Assembly: GCA_021787335.1 (NCBI GenBank)
Contig: JAJYMC010000033.1
Span: 111,190-175,189 of the forward strand
Direction: 5' to 3'
From: Bacillota bacterium
GTDB lineage: Bacteria > Bacillota > Sulfobacillia > JAJYWN01 > JAJZPE01
Length of the DNA stretch: 64,000 bases
In this document: positions 25,326 to 34,316 of the stretch, in pieces
Layout of the letters: each line of letters begins with the position of its first letter
Numbering within the stretch: position 1 is the stretch's first letter
Program-made: the position numbers and the translations under genes
Notes under the pieces: generated by a model
The model's input: the letters and a program-made list of their open reading frames with translations, nothing else
Told to the model about the DNA's origin: nothing
The model's database searches: none

Positions 25326-27519
25326 TAGGCTCGGTCTCCTCAGACAGCGTGATGAGTTCAGCAGAATCGATAGGGATTGGCCCGCCGCGGGAAATGGAGT
25401 CAAGTATCCTGAACGTGGTCAGGGTGGTGAGAGCAGATTCCATGACCGGGGCCGGGTCCGAGCCTGACCGCACGCAGGCCAGGAAGGCGGCCAATTCGGC
25501 ATCGTGACCCTTGCCCTGGGCCGACCGAAAGACCTTGCGACCTGCCGGGCCATAGATGGAAAGCGTCCTGAAGTCATCAATGACGGCCGCCCGCCCTGAT
25601 CCGAAGACCTCAATGCGCTCTTTGGGCAGTCCAGCATGGCCCGAGGTGACGTAGGCGATCTGCGCCTTGGATCCATTGCTCAAGTCTAATTGGACCAAGA
25701 CATCCTCATCAGCCCAACGTCCTGGCGTGGACGAGGAAGCGAAGACCCGTATGGGTGACCCGCCTCCGAGGAACGCCGCCAGATCGATGAAATGACAGAC
25801 CTCTCCGATGACCCTTCCCGCTCCCTCTTCGGACCGGATCCAATGATCGCCTGGAATCCTGCCGGCATTGACTCTGATGTTGACCGTGACCGGCTGGCCG
25901 GCGCCAAGAGATTCCTTGGCCAATCGAGCAAACCTTGAGTAGCGGCGGTTGAACCCCACCATGAAGGCCTTTCGGCCGTCCCGGGAAAGCGTCTCCCATA
26001 GGGCTCGGAGCCCGGGCAAGTCCGTGGCCATGGGCTTCTCGAGAAACACCGCTTTGCCTGCCGCCAGCGCCTCCCGGGCGATGGCCGCGTGAACGTTGTG
26101 GCGAGTGGCGATGACCACCGCCTGAATGGAGTCATCGCGCAAGATTTCCCGGTAGTCAGCGGCACAGTAGCTAAACCCGAAGCGAGTCGCAGTGTTCTTT
26201 GCGCTCATGCCCGACTTGGTGGCGACGCCAACCAACCTTATCGACTTGAGCCGGAGAAGTCCAGGAAGGATGGTCCCTCGGGCGAAATTGCCCGCACCGA
26301 TCAGACCGAGGCCGACCTCGTCGGCGCTTGCCCGCCGGGCTGGGGCAGCGGTGACCATCATCCTGGGCTGAGCCCCGCTGGCCGCCGCGGAACCGGCGAC
26401 ATAGTCAAGGACTATCCCGACATATGGCTCCTTGGCCTCGCCGGACAGAAGGCCGTAGGCCTTGGGTGCCTCGGCAAACGGAAAGCGATGGGAGATGAGG
26501 GGCGTCAGGTCAATCTTTCCGCCGGCCAGAAGTTCTAGAAAGTGAACCATGTTCCGGTTCTCGGTCCACCGGACATAGCCGATCGGGTAATCGGAGCCAC
26601 CCTCTTCGTAAGACGGATCATACCGGCCGGGTCCATACGACCGTGATAGGGTGATGGCCAGCTCCTTGCGGTAATAGGGCTCACGAGGCAGGTCCATTCC
26701 CACGGCCCCAACGACACTGATCCGGGCCCTATCCCGAGCCAGCTCGGCCGCCAGTTCCACTGGGCCATTGCCCTTCGTCCCAGCCGTGACGAGCACGGCA
26801 TCGACTCCTCGACCTTCGGTCAGATCCATGACCGCCTCGACGACCTCTTGGCCGTTGCCGGTCAGGGCCTTGATGGCCCCGCAGCGTGCCGCCAGTTCGG
26901 CTTTCCATCCATCGACGTCGATCCCAATCACGCTCAACCCCGCAGCCGCCGCAAGCTCCACGGACAGCTGGCCGATCAGGCCGAGCCCGATGACGGCCAG
27001 CGTTTCGCCGAACGTCGCACCTGACTGCCTGAGACCATGGAGAGCTATCGCGGCGAGGGTGGCGAAGCCCGCCTGATCCAGAGGTGCACCCTCCGGGACC
27101 TTGGCGCAGAGATTCCTGGGCACCACTATGTATTCAGCGTGGTTGGCATAGCCCGCTCCGGCACAAGCCACCCGGTCCCCGACGGTCAGCCCAGGAACCC
27201 CCCCGCCGACTTCGACGATGAACCCGGACGAGCTATACCCGAGGGGTATAGGCTCATCGAGGCGGGACATGACCTTCCGGTAAGTAGCAGCGAGCCCCTC
27301 TTGCCTGACCTTGTCCATCACTTGTTGAACGAGGTCGGGACGCGCCTGGGCCTTGCCCAGCATCGACTTCTTAGCTAGGTCGACCTTGGATTTCTCGGTG
27401 CCCGCGCTGACGACGGAGTACGCGTTTCGTACCAGGACCCAGCCCGGCGCGGCCAAGGGCATGGGGACCTCGTCGATCTTCATCTCGCCGGTCTTGTAGT
27501 TCTGGATAAGCTGTTTCAC
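25318..27519 (-). CDS. Bi-domain oxidoreductase: zinc-type alcohol dehydrogenase fused to Gfo/Idh/MocA
   Basis: A 733-residue fusion. Residues about 1-360 form an MDR alcohol-dehydrogenase-like domain (GWVLVRNAYSVVSAGTEKSKVDL, YSSSGFIVEVGGGVPGLTVGDRVACAG, nucleotide site VIGLGLIGQLSVELAAAAG). The typical catalytic Cys and structural Cys cluster are missing, as usual in this subgroup. Residues about 380-730 form a Gfo/Idh/MocA domain with GLGLIGAGNFARGTILPGL, ATRHNVHAAIAREALAAGKAVFLEKPMA (the E-K-P motif) and GRVIGEVCHFIDLAAFLGG. The start is GTG at 27519, after GGGGAGG; longer reading is unsupported. Such fusions recur in EPS operons next to heparinase-like genes; they are thought to oxidise a sugar and reduce the keto product, but the substrate is not known. 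Confidence 0.88.
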   Translation of the reverse strand: MKQLIQNYKTGEMKIDEVPMPLAAPGWVLVRNAYSVVSAGTEKSKVDLAKKSMLGKAQARPDLVQQVMDKVRQEGLAATYRKVMSRLDEPIPLGYSSSGFIVEVGGGVPGLTVGDRVACAGAGYANHAEYIVVPRNLCAKVPEGAPLDQAGFATLAAIALHGLRQSGATFGETLAVIGLGLIGQLSVELAAAAGLSVIGIDVDGWKAELAARCGAIKALTGNGQEVVEAVMDLTEGRGVDAVLVTAGTKGNGPVELAAELARDRARISVVGAVGMDLPREPYYRKELAITLSRSYGPGRYDPSYEEGGSDYPIGYVRWTENRNMVHFLELLAGGKIDLTPLISHRFPFAEAPKAYGLLSGEAKEPYVGIVLDYVAGSAAASGAQPRMMVTAAPARRASADEVGLGLIGAGNFARGTILPGLLRLKSIRLVGVATKSGMSAKNTATRFGFSYCAADYREILRDDSIQAVVIATRHNVHAAIAREALAAGKAVFLEKPMATDLPGLRALWETLSRDGRKAFMVGFNRRYSRFARLAKESLGAGQPVTVNIRVNAGRIPGDHWIRSEEGAGRVIGEVCHFIDLAAFLGGGSPIRVFASSSTPGRWADEDVLVQLDLSNGSKAQIAYVTSGHAGLPKERIEVFGSGRAAVIDDFRTLSIYGPAGRKVFRSAQGKGHDAELAAFLACVRSGSDPAPVMESALTTLTTFRILDSISRGGPIPIDSAELITLSEETEPNA

Positions 27520-27565
27520 CCTGCCCTGCCTCCCCGCAAGTGAGCGACCCTCGCGTCCTGTTCGT

Positions 27566-28990
27566 CTAGGAAGGTTCGATTGCTCCGGGACTTGAACCGA
27601 CCTCAGAGACGATGAAGCGGTATTTGCCGCTCGCCGCCAGAGGTATGGAGTCGCGGAATTCAATGGTGATCTCGGTTCCTTCTCCGACCCGCTTTCGCAA
27701 CTCGGACAGGAGGCGATGTGAGTCTTCGTCCGTATAACCCGGCCTCCGGACAACCCTGACGACAACTTGGCCGGGCACTCGCTGATAAAGCTGGCATTGC
27801 TCAATGTTCGGACTGAACTCGTAAACCTGATCCAGGCCGGCGCGCGGCATGACTCGCCCTTCCGCCGTGATCAGGGAGTCGTCTTTACGCCCTTCAACGA
27901 CCTCGAGGGCTGGAAGGTTTCGCCCGCACGGACAGCCGGATTCGGACCGTAGAGCCCCGCGGTCCCCGATGGCGTAGCGGATCAAGGGCATGGACCGGTT
28001 GGACAGACCTGAAAGGATGAAATCCCCGACCTCTCCGGGCGCGGCCGGTTGCCCGTCAGACCTTTGGACTTGGAGGATGCCGAAACCTGGGTTCAGGTGA
28101 TATGTGCCGTGCTCACACTGGTGGGCGACGACCAGCCTTTCCCCGGTCCCGTATCGGTCAAAGACCCGGCACTTGAAGCGCTCTTCAATCAACGCCCTTT
28201 CCGCCGGCGTGAGGAGTTCTGATGAGGTGAAGACCCCTCGCAGAGGGATATAGTCCTCCGTCTGAGCCAACCGCCGGGCGACCTCAAAGAGTAGCGACGG
28301 GTACGCGGCGATGTATTTGGGCTGCCACTCGTGTAATTTCCTGACGTAAAGGGGTTGCGTTGCCGGAGATAAGTGAAACCCCGAAAGATAGAACCAGTTA
28401 TTGAACCAGTCCCTCCGCCAGAAGACGCGACTCTCATGGCCCGGAGCCACAAGGGTGAAACCTCTCAGGAAGACCACCCGGTCTCCGGGCCGATAGCCGG
28501 CCCACTCCCACTGCCGCATGGTGATGGCGTGGTCCATGGCCACTTGAGTGTGGTCCAGGTAGAACTTCAACGGTACCCCCGTGGTGCCCCCGGTGCGGCC
28601 GATGGTGACGGACCTGGGATCCGTGTTCGTCGCCGTCAGCTCAGGGAAGTGGTCCCGGACATCATTCTTCGTCAACACCGGGAGCCTGAAGAGGTCGTTG
28701 AGCCGCTGGAAGTCCTTCGGCTTCAGTCCGAGCTCGTCCAGCCTGCGATGGTAGAAAGGAACGCTATCATAGGCATGGGAGATGAGGTCTCTCATGGCCG
28801 CTTCCTGAGCTTCCACGACCTGATCCGGGTTGAGGCGCTCAAGCCGCGCGAGACCTTGTCTGAACCCGCCTTGCTGCGGACCCTGCTGTTCCAAGCGGCG
28901 ATAGAGACCGTAGCCGCTCACCATCAGGTCTTGCAGAACCACAGGCGAACGATCATACAGGAAGCGCAGCACCTTGTGTTCATAGATCAA
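27566..28990 (-). CDS. CapK/PaaK-like adenylate-forming enzyme
   Basis: A 474-residue protein of the phenylacetate-CoA ligase/CapK group. Seen: an N-terminal helical part with AYDSVPFYHRRLDELGLKPKDFQ, the ATP-loop IGRTGGTTGVPLKF, YRPGDRVVFLRGFT, the adenylate-binding VFDRYGTGERLVVAHQCEHGTYHLN, and GDFILSGLSNRSMPLIRYAIGDRGAL with the conserved Arg-Tyr. The C-terminal hinge GRKDDSLITAEGRVMPR is complete. TTG at 28990 is the start, with GGGAGG 8 bases upstream. In capsule clusters CapK-like proteins are thought to activate an acyl group that decorates a sugar; the actual acid cannot be read from sequence. Confidence 0.87.
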   Translation of the reverse strand: MIYEHKVLRFLYDRSPVVLQDLMVSGYGLYRRLEQQGPQQGGFRQGLARLERLNPDQVVEAQEAAMRDLISHAYDSVPFYHRRLDELGLKPKDFQRLNDLFRLPVLTKNDVRDHFPELTATNTDPRSVTIGRTGGTTGVPLKFYLDHTQVAMDHAITMRQWEWAGYRPGDRVVFLRGFTLVAPGHESRVFWRRDWFNNWFYLSGFHLSPATQPLYVRKLHEWQPKYIAAYPSLLFEVARRLAQTEDYIPLRGVFTSSELLTPAERALIEERFKCRVFDRYGTGERLVVAHQCEHGTYHLNPGFGILQVQRSDGQPAAPGEVGDFILSGLSNRSMPLIRYAIGDRGALRSESGCPCGRNLPALEVVEGRKDDSLITAEGRVMPRAGLDQVYEFSPNIEQCQLYQRVPGQVVVRVVRRPGYTDEDSHRLLSELRKRVGEGTEITIEFRDSIPLAASGKYRFIVSEVGSSPGAIEPS

Positions 28991-29007
28991 GGGCCTGACC
29001 TCCCAGT

Positions 29008-30459
29008 TCAGCCGCGAGACTCGATGTGCCCCCGCCAGCCGAAATGCGGCTCAAAACTGAGCCCCCGAGCGGTGAGCCCGTCCATTCTCCCGTTCCATTC
29101 CGCCCGGTTGGAGGCGACCTCGATTTCTTCCGGGCTGCCGGCTCCAAGAGGATACGCGGCGATGCTGCCCGCGCGGGACAATTGAGGGATCTTCCGCCAA
29201 TCAAAGCCCATCACACGGGCGCAGGCGAGGTCGACGACCATCGGGTCATCCCCGACGACAACAAGCCCGCATGGTTTCGCCCGAGGCGCAAGGGGTCCGT
29301 TCCCTTCGCCGGCCACTATTCCGTCGACGACCGCCAGGTATCGGCGAACCCTTGAGGGGCACATCACGCCATCGCGGCCGGCGTAGAGCAGAATGCGGTT
29401 GAGGTCGAGGATAGTCCGCCAGATGGTGTCATTACCGTACCAGTTGCCCGAACGGACCGTCTCTTCGGTCGACCCAAAAACCGCTCGCCCTATAGCCTTT
29501 AGCGCGGAGAATGTCCAGGCCCCGACCGGCCCAGCCTTCGGCAGCCACTTCTTCAGAGCCCTCAGCGAGTCCCCCTCAACCCGTTCGGCCAGGCCGGAGC
29601 GATCATACTGGTCCCCCCCTTGAGCCGGGACGCCCTCGCGGTAATGGGGCAACCAGTTCTTGTTACCACTGATGCCGATCATGTTCTTGAGGGCGACGGT
29701 GATACCCGCCTTCTTGTGGGTCTTGAGTTTGGGGACGTTGATGACCACATCGGCCCCAAGGATGGTGTTGGGAATCAGGTATTCATGGACCCCCCGCGAT
29801 TGATGACGGACCGTCTCCTCCAGGTCGTAGTCCGAACCCCGGTAAACTGGTTTCTGCCGGTCCAGCTCAGCGAGAATGCTGTCTGGTCCCAGGTCCACGA
29901 CGGAGTAGCCCAAAGGGTCCCCAAGAAGTTGAACACGCCTTGCCACGACCCCGTCACGACTGTCGACTCTTTCAGTCCGGAGATCGAACACCTCAAGGCG
30001 AACGAAGCCCGGCCTGTCGTAGAGGACCTTGATTCGGTCCAGGCCGGCCAGTTCGATAAGGCGCTCGAATGAGGCGTCGTGCTGAGGAACATCGGTCACG
30101 ATGAGCCTTCCTGAGCCTTTGAGGGCAATCTGTGCATAGTCCAATACGGCCCTCAAGACGGCCCCGTGGGTGATGACGGCCTCGACACCTTCCCGCCGAT
30201 GGTCATGGAAATCCCGAACGAAGTTCGGTTTGACCACAATAGTCTCACCGGGCCTGATCAAGTCCCCAAGAGGATTCCAGGCCGGCGTTCCCAGGCGCCC
30301 GGCATCCAGACCCGTTCGAGCCAGAGACTCGCGGACCAAGTCATAGGCCGGATTTGGCGGCCCAGGGGCAAAGCGGGCTTCTGGATAGGCCCCGCCCGGG
30401 CCGAAAGGAGGTTCTTCGGGATAGACCGGCTCGCCCCAGGCGAGAGTGACCCTGTTCAT
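29008..30459 (-). CDS. DUF362 domain protein
   Basis: A 483-residue protein with the DUF362 core: IVVKPNFVRDFHDHRREGVEAVITHGAVLRAVLDYA, GSGRLIVTDVPQHDASF, ADVVINVPKLKTHKKAGITVALKNMIGISGNKNWLPH, and the C-terminal part VVVGDDPMVVDLACARVMGFDWRKIPQL. Many DUF362 proteins carry ferredoxin-like cysteines; here no CxxC cluster was found. The function of the family is not established. It starts with a 4-base overlap on the gene upstream (ATGA) and ends 18 bases before the CapK-like gene, so it is inside the operon. Repeated pairing of DUF362 with heparinase-like and CapK genes in other EPS clusters suggests a role in sugar modification; that is inference. Confidence 0.85.
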   Translation of the reverse strand: MNRVTLAWGEPVYPEEPPFGPGGAYPEARFAPGPPNPAYDLVRESLARTGLDAGRLGTPAWNPLGDLIRPGETIVVKPNFVRDFHDHRREGVEAVITHGAVLRAVLDYAQIALKGSGRLIVTDVPQHDASFERLIELAGLDRIKVLYDRPGFVRLEVFDLRTERVDSRDGVVARRVQLLGDPLGYSVVDLGPDSILAELDRQKPVYRGSDYDLEETVRHQSRGVHEYLIPNTILGADVVINVPKLKTHKKAGITVALKNMIGISGNKNWLPHYREGVPAQGGDQYDRSGLAERVEGDSLRALKKWLPKAGPVGAWTFSALKAIGRAVFGSTEETVRSGNWYGNDTIWRTILDLNRILLYAGRDGVMCPSRVRRYLAVVDGIVAGEGNGPLAPRAKPCGLVVVGDDPMVVDLACARVMGFDWRKIPQLSRAGSIAAYPLGAGSPEEIEVASNRAEWNGRMDGLTARGLSFEPHFGWRGHIESRG

Positions 30460-32870
30460 GGTCGTGTGCCACCACCCGCCCGCTTTCTGGCCCGCTCCAG
30501 GACTTCTACAAGACGATCAACGTAGGCCACATGACTGAAGCGGCTCTGGAAGACCATCGTGGCATTGGCGCTCATCCAAGCCCACCGGTCTGCGTCGGTT
30601 ACGGCCTCTATCATCTTGCGGCCCAGTGTGCCAATGTCCCCGGGTTTGACGAGGAAGCCGTTGAAGCCGTCGGTCACGCACTCGGGAATCGCCCCAATGG
30701 GGGTGGAGATCACGGGGAGCCCCGCGGCGAGCGCCTCGAGAATGGCCACTGGTTGCCCTTCGTCGGCCGAGGGCAAGAGGAAGGCATCAGCCTCTTTGAA
30801 GGCTTCAATCTTGGCCGCGCCGCTTAGCACCCCCGGAAATTCAATTTGGTCCTCAAGCCCGAGGTTAAGCGTCATCCGGCGGCAAAGCATCTCTTCCTTC
30901 CGCGAAATCCAGGATCCGGCGATAACCGCCCGAGCTCCGGGTACCTCTCTTGACACCAGGGCCATGGCTTCTATCACATCCCGATGACCCTTCCAGTGAA
31001 TCAAGGTCCCCATGAAGAGGAAGGTCGGCGGGCGGTGCAGGTTCCTGGCCGATTGGTGATACGGGGTTCCGTCGATCCCGTTCGGCACGACCACAGCCCG
31101 CTCTGGTGAAACAAGTTCGCCGAAAATCCCTTTGAGGCTCTGCCCAAGGACCACCGCGACATCGACTCGGCGCAGGGTCCATCTGAGCAGCCACTTCATG
31201 CCGCGACCCGCAGAGGCATAGAACCGGTCAAACGCGGCCCCGTGAAGGTGCACAACCAAGGATGACCCGGACCACGTCGCCAGGGTCATGAACACGGAAT
31301 CCCGAAAATAGCCCAGGGATGTCTGAGAAATCGGGAGATACACGACTGCTGGCTTTCTGCGTAGAAGAGCCAGGCCAACCTCCAACCCATGCCGGATGGC
31401 CAGGTACACATTGGCCAGGTCGAGCCGGCCCTTATTCGAGTTGGTCCTTGGATCACGCGTATCAATGTGAACGACCGGTGTCCCCCGGTCCCGCAAACCG
31501 CGCAACAGGGTCTCGGTCATCACCTCGACCCCAGCAAGAGGTGGTGGGGTGGGGCCGATAACCAGAAAGGCCACCCGCTCCTGCGTTGATGTTACAAACT
31601 GCTCCTCCTTGGCCCGGAGTTCATTCTGCCAGACCCAGGCAGGGGCCAGACCAACCAACAGCCAGTAGAATACGCCCATATACGGCGTTTCGAGCACCAC
31701 GTTGAACAGGCTGAACGTGAGGACTAGAACGTGAGCAGCGGCTAGGAAAGCAACCACAGGTCGGCCCAGGGCGCCAGCCCCTCTTTTTATCGAACCAATC
31801 AGGTCGAGGTAGTAGCAGAGGGCACTCCACAGGAAGACGAACAGACCTACGAGACCCAATCTCAAGAGAATCTGAACCAAAGAGTTGTGAGGGTCCACGT
31901 CGGTCATTAGCCCGGCGTTGCTTTGAAAGATGAGGGGAACCGCAAGACCGACGCCCGTGAAGGGTTGATCTTTGACAGACGAGAGACTGGCACGCCAAGC
32001 CAGCAGCCTCCATGCGGCATTCGGGTCTCTCTCAAAGGTGGTAATGCCCTTGACCGAATTCAAGGCATATGTGATCGCATGTTTCCCCGAAGGGACGACG
32101 GTGATGACAGCGACCAAAGCCACCAACGCAACGAGCGCCCAGATGGCAAGCCGCAGATATCGTCGCCGGAATGGGGCTGATTGGAGGATGAACAGGACTA
32201 TGGCTGCGGGGACGAGGGCGACCATGACCGAACGATGTTGAACCAGGATGATGGCGCCCAGGACAACGAGAGCTGATCCGATAGCCAGACTCCCCAAGAA
32301 TCGGCCGGTCTTGGGCCAAAAAGCGATGATGGCTAACAGGAGGACACTTATGTACAGACCTTCGGTCCCCGCAAGATATCGATTGCTCCCCACCACAGTC
32401 GGGAAGGCCCAGGTGCCGGTGATAGCGTTGACGTATCCCCGGGCGATAGAGAAAGCGGTTCCAAAAGAAAACGATAGAAACAGGCGTTCGAAGAAACCTG
32501 GGCTACCCGCAAACTGAACCGGAACGAGGGCGAACAGAGCGTAGTAGACGAGGGCAAACCTCCTGAAGGTCGACATCCCTCCAGCCGGCAGTGAGGAGAT
32601 CAATACCATCAAACCCCATGATAGGTATAAAGCCAGGGGAATCGCCCCGCGCACTGGGATCACGAACCTCTTGCGCCGGAGGACGGTCCACAGACAAAAC
32701 CACAGCAGAAAGGCTTCGGTGACATACAGCGTCACCCCGTGGATTCTTACGCCTATACGCGTGAAGTCCGCCCCCGCCGCGGCAATTCCTGCGACAAGGA
32801 CAAGAAGCAACAACTCAGTAAGGCCAGACGGACGCAATTTCAGGGGCCGGTCACTGGTAGCCAAACTCAC
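30456..32870 (-). CDS. Fusion of O-antigen ligase/polymerase-like membrane domain and GT4 glycosyltransferase
   Basis: One 804-residue reading frame with two parts. Residues about 15-425 have 10-12 membrane helices and the Wzy_C/WaaL-type signature in WRLLAWRASLSSVKDQPFTGVGLAVPLIF followed by DVDPHNSLVQILLRLGLVGLFVFLW (the conserved His-Asn-Ser). Residues about 435-800 are a complete GT4: VIGPTPPPLAGVEVMTETLLRGL, VVVPNGIDGTP, LFMGTLIHWKGHRDVIEAM, EFPGVLSGAAKIEAFKEADAFLLPSADEGQPVAILEALAAGLPVIS (E-x(7)-E). No stop, frameshift or start signal separates them. The arrangement puts a sugar transferase on the cytoplasmic side and a polymerase/ligase on the outer side in one protein. Overlaps the DUF362 and WbaP-like genes by 4 bases at each end. 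Confidence 0.88.
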   Translation of the reverse strand: MSLATSDRPLKLRPSGLTELLLLVLVAGIAAAGADFTRIGVRIHGVTLYVTEAFLLWFCLWTVLRRKRFVIPVRGAIPLALYLSWGLMVLISSLPAGGMSTFRRFALVYYALFALVPVQFAGSPGFFERLFLSFSFGTAFSIARGYVNAITGTWAFPTVVGSNRYLAGTEGLYISVLLLAIIAFWPKTGRFLGSLAIGSALVVLGAIILVQHRSVMVALVPAAIVLFILQSAPFRRRYLRLAIWALVALVALVAVITVVPSGKHAITYALNSVKGITTFERDPNAAWRLLAWRASLSSVKDQPFTGVGLAVPLIFQSNAGLMTDVDPHNSLVQILLRLGLVGLFVFLWSALCYYLDLIGSIKRGAGALGRPVVAFLAAAHVLVLTFSLFNVVLETPYMGVFYWLLVGLAPAWVWQNELRAKEEQFVTSTQERVAFLVIGPTPPPLAGVEVMTETLLRGLRDRGTPVVHIDTRDPRTNSNKGRLDLANVYLAIRHGLEVGLALLRRKPAVVYLPISQTSLGYFRDSVFMTLATWSGSSLVVHLHGAAFDRFYASAGRGMKWLLRWTLRRVDVAVVLGQSLKGIFGELVSPERAVVVPNGIDGTPYHQSARNLHRPPTFLFMGTLIHWKGHRDVIEAMALVSREVPGARAVIAGSWISRKEEMLCRRMTLNLGLEDQIEFPGVLSGAAKIEAFKEADAFLLPSADEGQPVAILEALAAGLPVISTPIGAIPECVTDGFNGFLVKPGDIGTLGRKMIEAVTDADRWAWMSANATMVFQSRFSHVAYVDRLVEVLERARKRAGGGTRP

Positions 32871-34264
32871 ATCCCCTTAAACGCGGCCGGGATCGTCCGC
32901 AAGAGTATGTCAATGTCGGCAGCCAGGCTCCAGTGGTCGATATAATCGAGATCCAGCCTGACCCACTCGCTGAACGGTAGGTCGTTTCGACCGCTGACCT
33001 GCCACAGGCCGGTGATGCCCGGTTTCATACTCAATCGCCGTCGTTGCCATGGGCTGTATTGGGCGACTTCATCGGGCAGAGCTGGGCGAGGACCGACCAG
33101 GCTCATCTGCCCTTTCAGCACGTTGACCAGCTGCGGAAGCTCATCGATGCTGGTTTTTCTAAGCCAGCGACCGACCCGGGTAATCCTGGGGTCAGCCTTG
33201 ATCTTGAACACCGGACCGTCGGCCTCGTTCCTCGGCGCCAGTTCGGACCTGAGATGTTCAGCGTCCTGGACCATCGACCGGAACTTGTATAGGCTGAAGA
33301 GGCGCCCGTGTAAGCCAACACGCGTCTGCATGAAGAAGACGGGCCCAGAGCTCTCCAGTTTGATGGCCAAGGCCACCAGTCCCATTAACGGGAGGGCCAC
33401 GATAAGCGCGACTACCGCAATCAGGTAGTCCTCCGCGGCCTTGAGCAATAAGGCCAATGTTGCGTGGGGCGTGCTGATGACGGTTAGAAGGGGAAGACCC
33501 ATAAAATCGACCACGTAGGCCTGGCCGAATCTGGGTCTGACGATGTCGGCGACGATGTGAACGGTCTTACCTTCATTCTCTGCCACGGCCGCCAGCTGCC
33601 TGACCTCCTCGACTCGGTCCGGAGGAAGGGCTATGAAGACTTCGTCGACCACGTGGCGGTGGATGATCTCAGCAAGCTGCCCTAAGGTGCCGATAACTCT
33701 GGCCCGCCCGATACCTTGTCCATCAAGGGCGGGGTCGTCATCCAGGAATCCGACTATAGTCGCGCCCAGTTCGCGGTGGTTCACCAGACGTTCCAAGACC
33801 ATCTGGCCACGCTTTCCAGCCCCGATGATGACCACGCTTGTACCCGCCCGTCCCAGCCGGGTTGAGAGCCTTAGCGAGACTCGGAGGGCCAGGGTGAGGG
33901 CTGTCTGGAGGGCGAAGAACCACAGTAGGAACAACCGGCTCAGGCCAACAACCTTGAGGACGGTCAGAGCCCCGAGGACTACTGCAAAGAATATGGCTTC
34001 AGTCCGTATCGTCATTAATACGACTGTCCACACCGTTGAACGAAGGCGGGTTCGGTAAGCACCGTTGACGTAAAGGAAGGGGATCCGTAGCAAGGTGTAA
34101 AGAACAAGGCTCAAGAGGGGGTCGCTGAGCACTCCCCGCCAAGCGCTCTGCCATGAGCCCGGCCCGAACCTGAGGTTGGCAGCCACGAAGGCCGACGCCC
34201 AGGTGACCAGGATGTCGGCTACTGGCTGGATTTGACGCCAAAGATTGTAGCGACGCCTCAACAA
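32867..34264 (-). CDS. Polyprenyl-phosphate sugar phosphotransferase (WbaP/WcaJ-like)
   Basis: A membrane enzyme of about 465 residues that starts the repeat unit by moving a sugar-1-phosphate (glucose or galactose type) from a UDP-sugar to undecaprenyl phosphate. Four N-terminal membrane helices, then a Rossmann-like middle domain (TSVVIIGAGKRGQMVLERLVNH, GFLDDDPALDGQGIGRARVIGTL), a fifth hydrophobic hairpin (VALIVALPLMGLVALAIKLES), and the catalytic domain with FFMQTRVGLHGRLFSLYKFRSM, DELPQLVNVLKGQMSLVGPRPALPDEV and KPGITGLWQVSGRNDLPFSEWVRLDLDYI. I prefer the TTG start at 34264, with GGGGGT 7 bases upstream; GTG at 34291 is possible. It is the priming enzyme of the operon. Confidence 0.92.
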   Translation of the reverse strand: MLRRRYNLWRQIQPVADILVTWASAFVAANLRFGPGSWQSAWRGVLSDPLLSLVLYTLLRIPFLYVNGAYRTRLRSTVWTVVLMTIRTEAIFFAVVLGALTVLKVVGLSRLFLLWFFALQTALTLALRVSLRLSTRLGRAGTSVVIIGAGKRGQMVLERLVNHRELGATIVGFLDDDPALDGQGIGRARVIGTLGQLAEIIHRHVVDEVFIALPPDRVEEVRQLAAVAENEGKTVHIVADIVRPRFGQAYVVDFMGLPLLTVISTPHATLALLLKAAEDYLIAVVALIVALPLMGLVALAIKLESSGPVFFMQTRVGLHGRLFSLYKFRSMVQDAEHLRSELAPRNEADGPVFKIKADPRITRVGRWLRKTSIDELPQLVNVLKGQMSLVGPRPALPDEVAQYSPWQRRRLSMKPGITGLWQVSGRNDLPFSEWVRLDLDYIDHWSLAADIDILLRTIPAAFKGM

Positions 34265-34316
34265 TAGATAACCCCCAGGGCAACAGAGCACTGCTCAAGT
34301 CGATGAGCCGGTTCGG

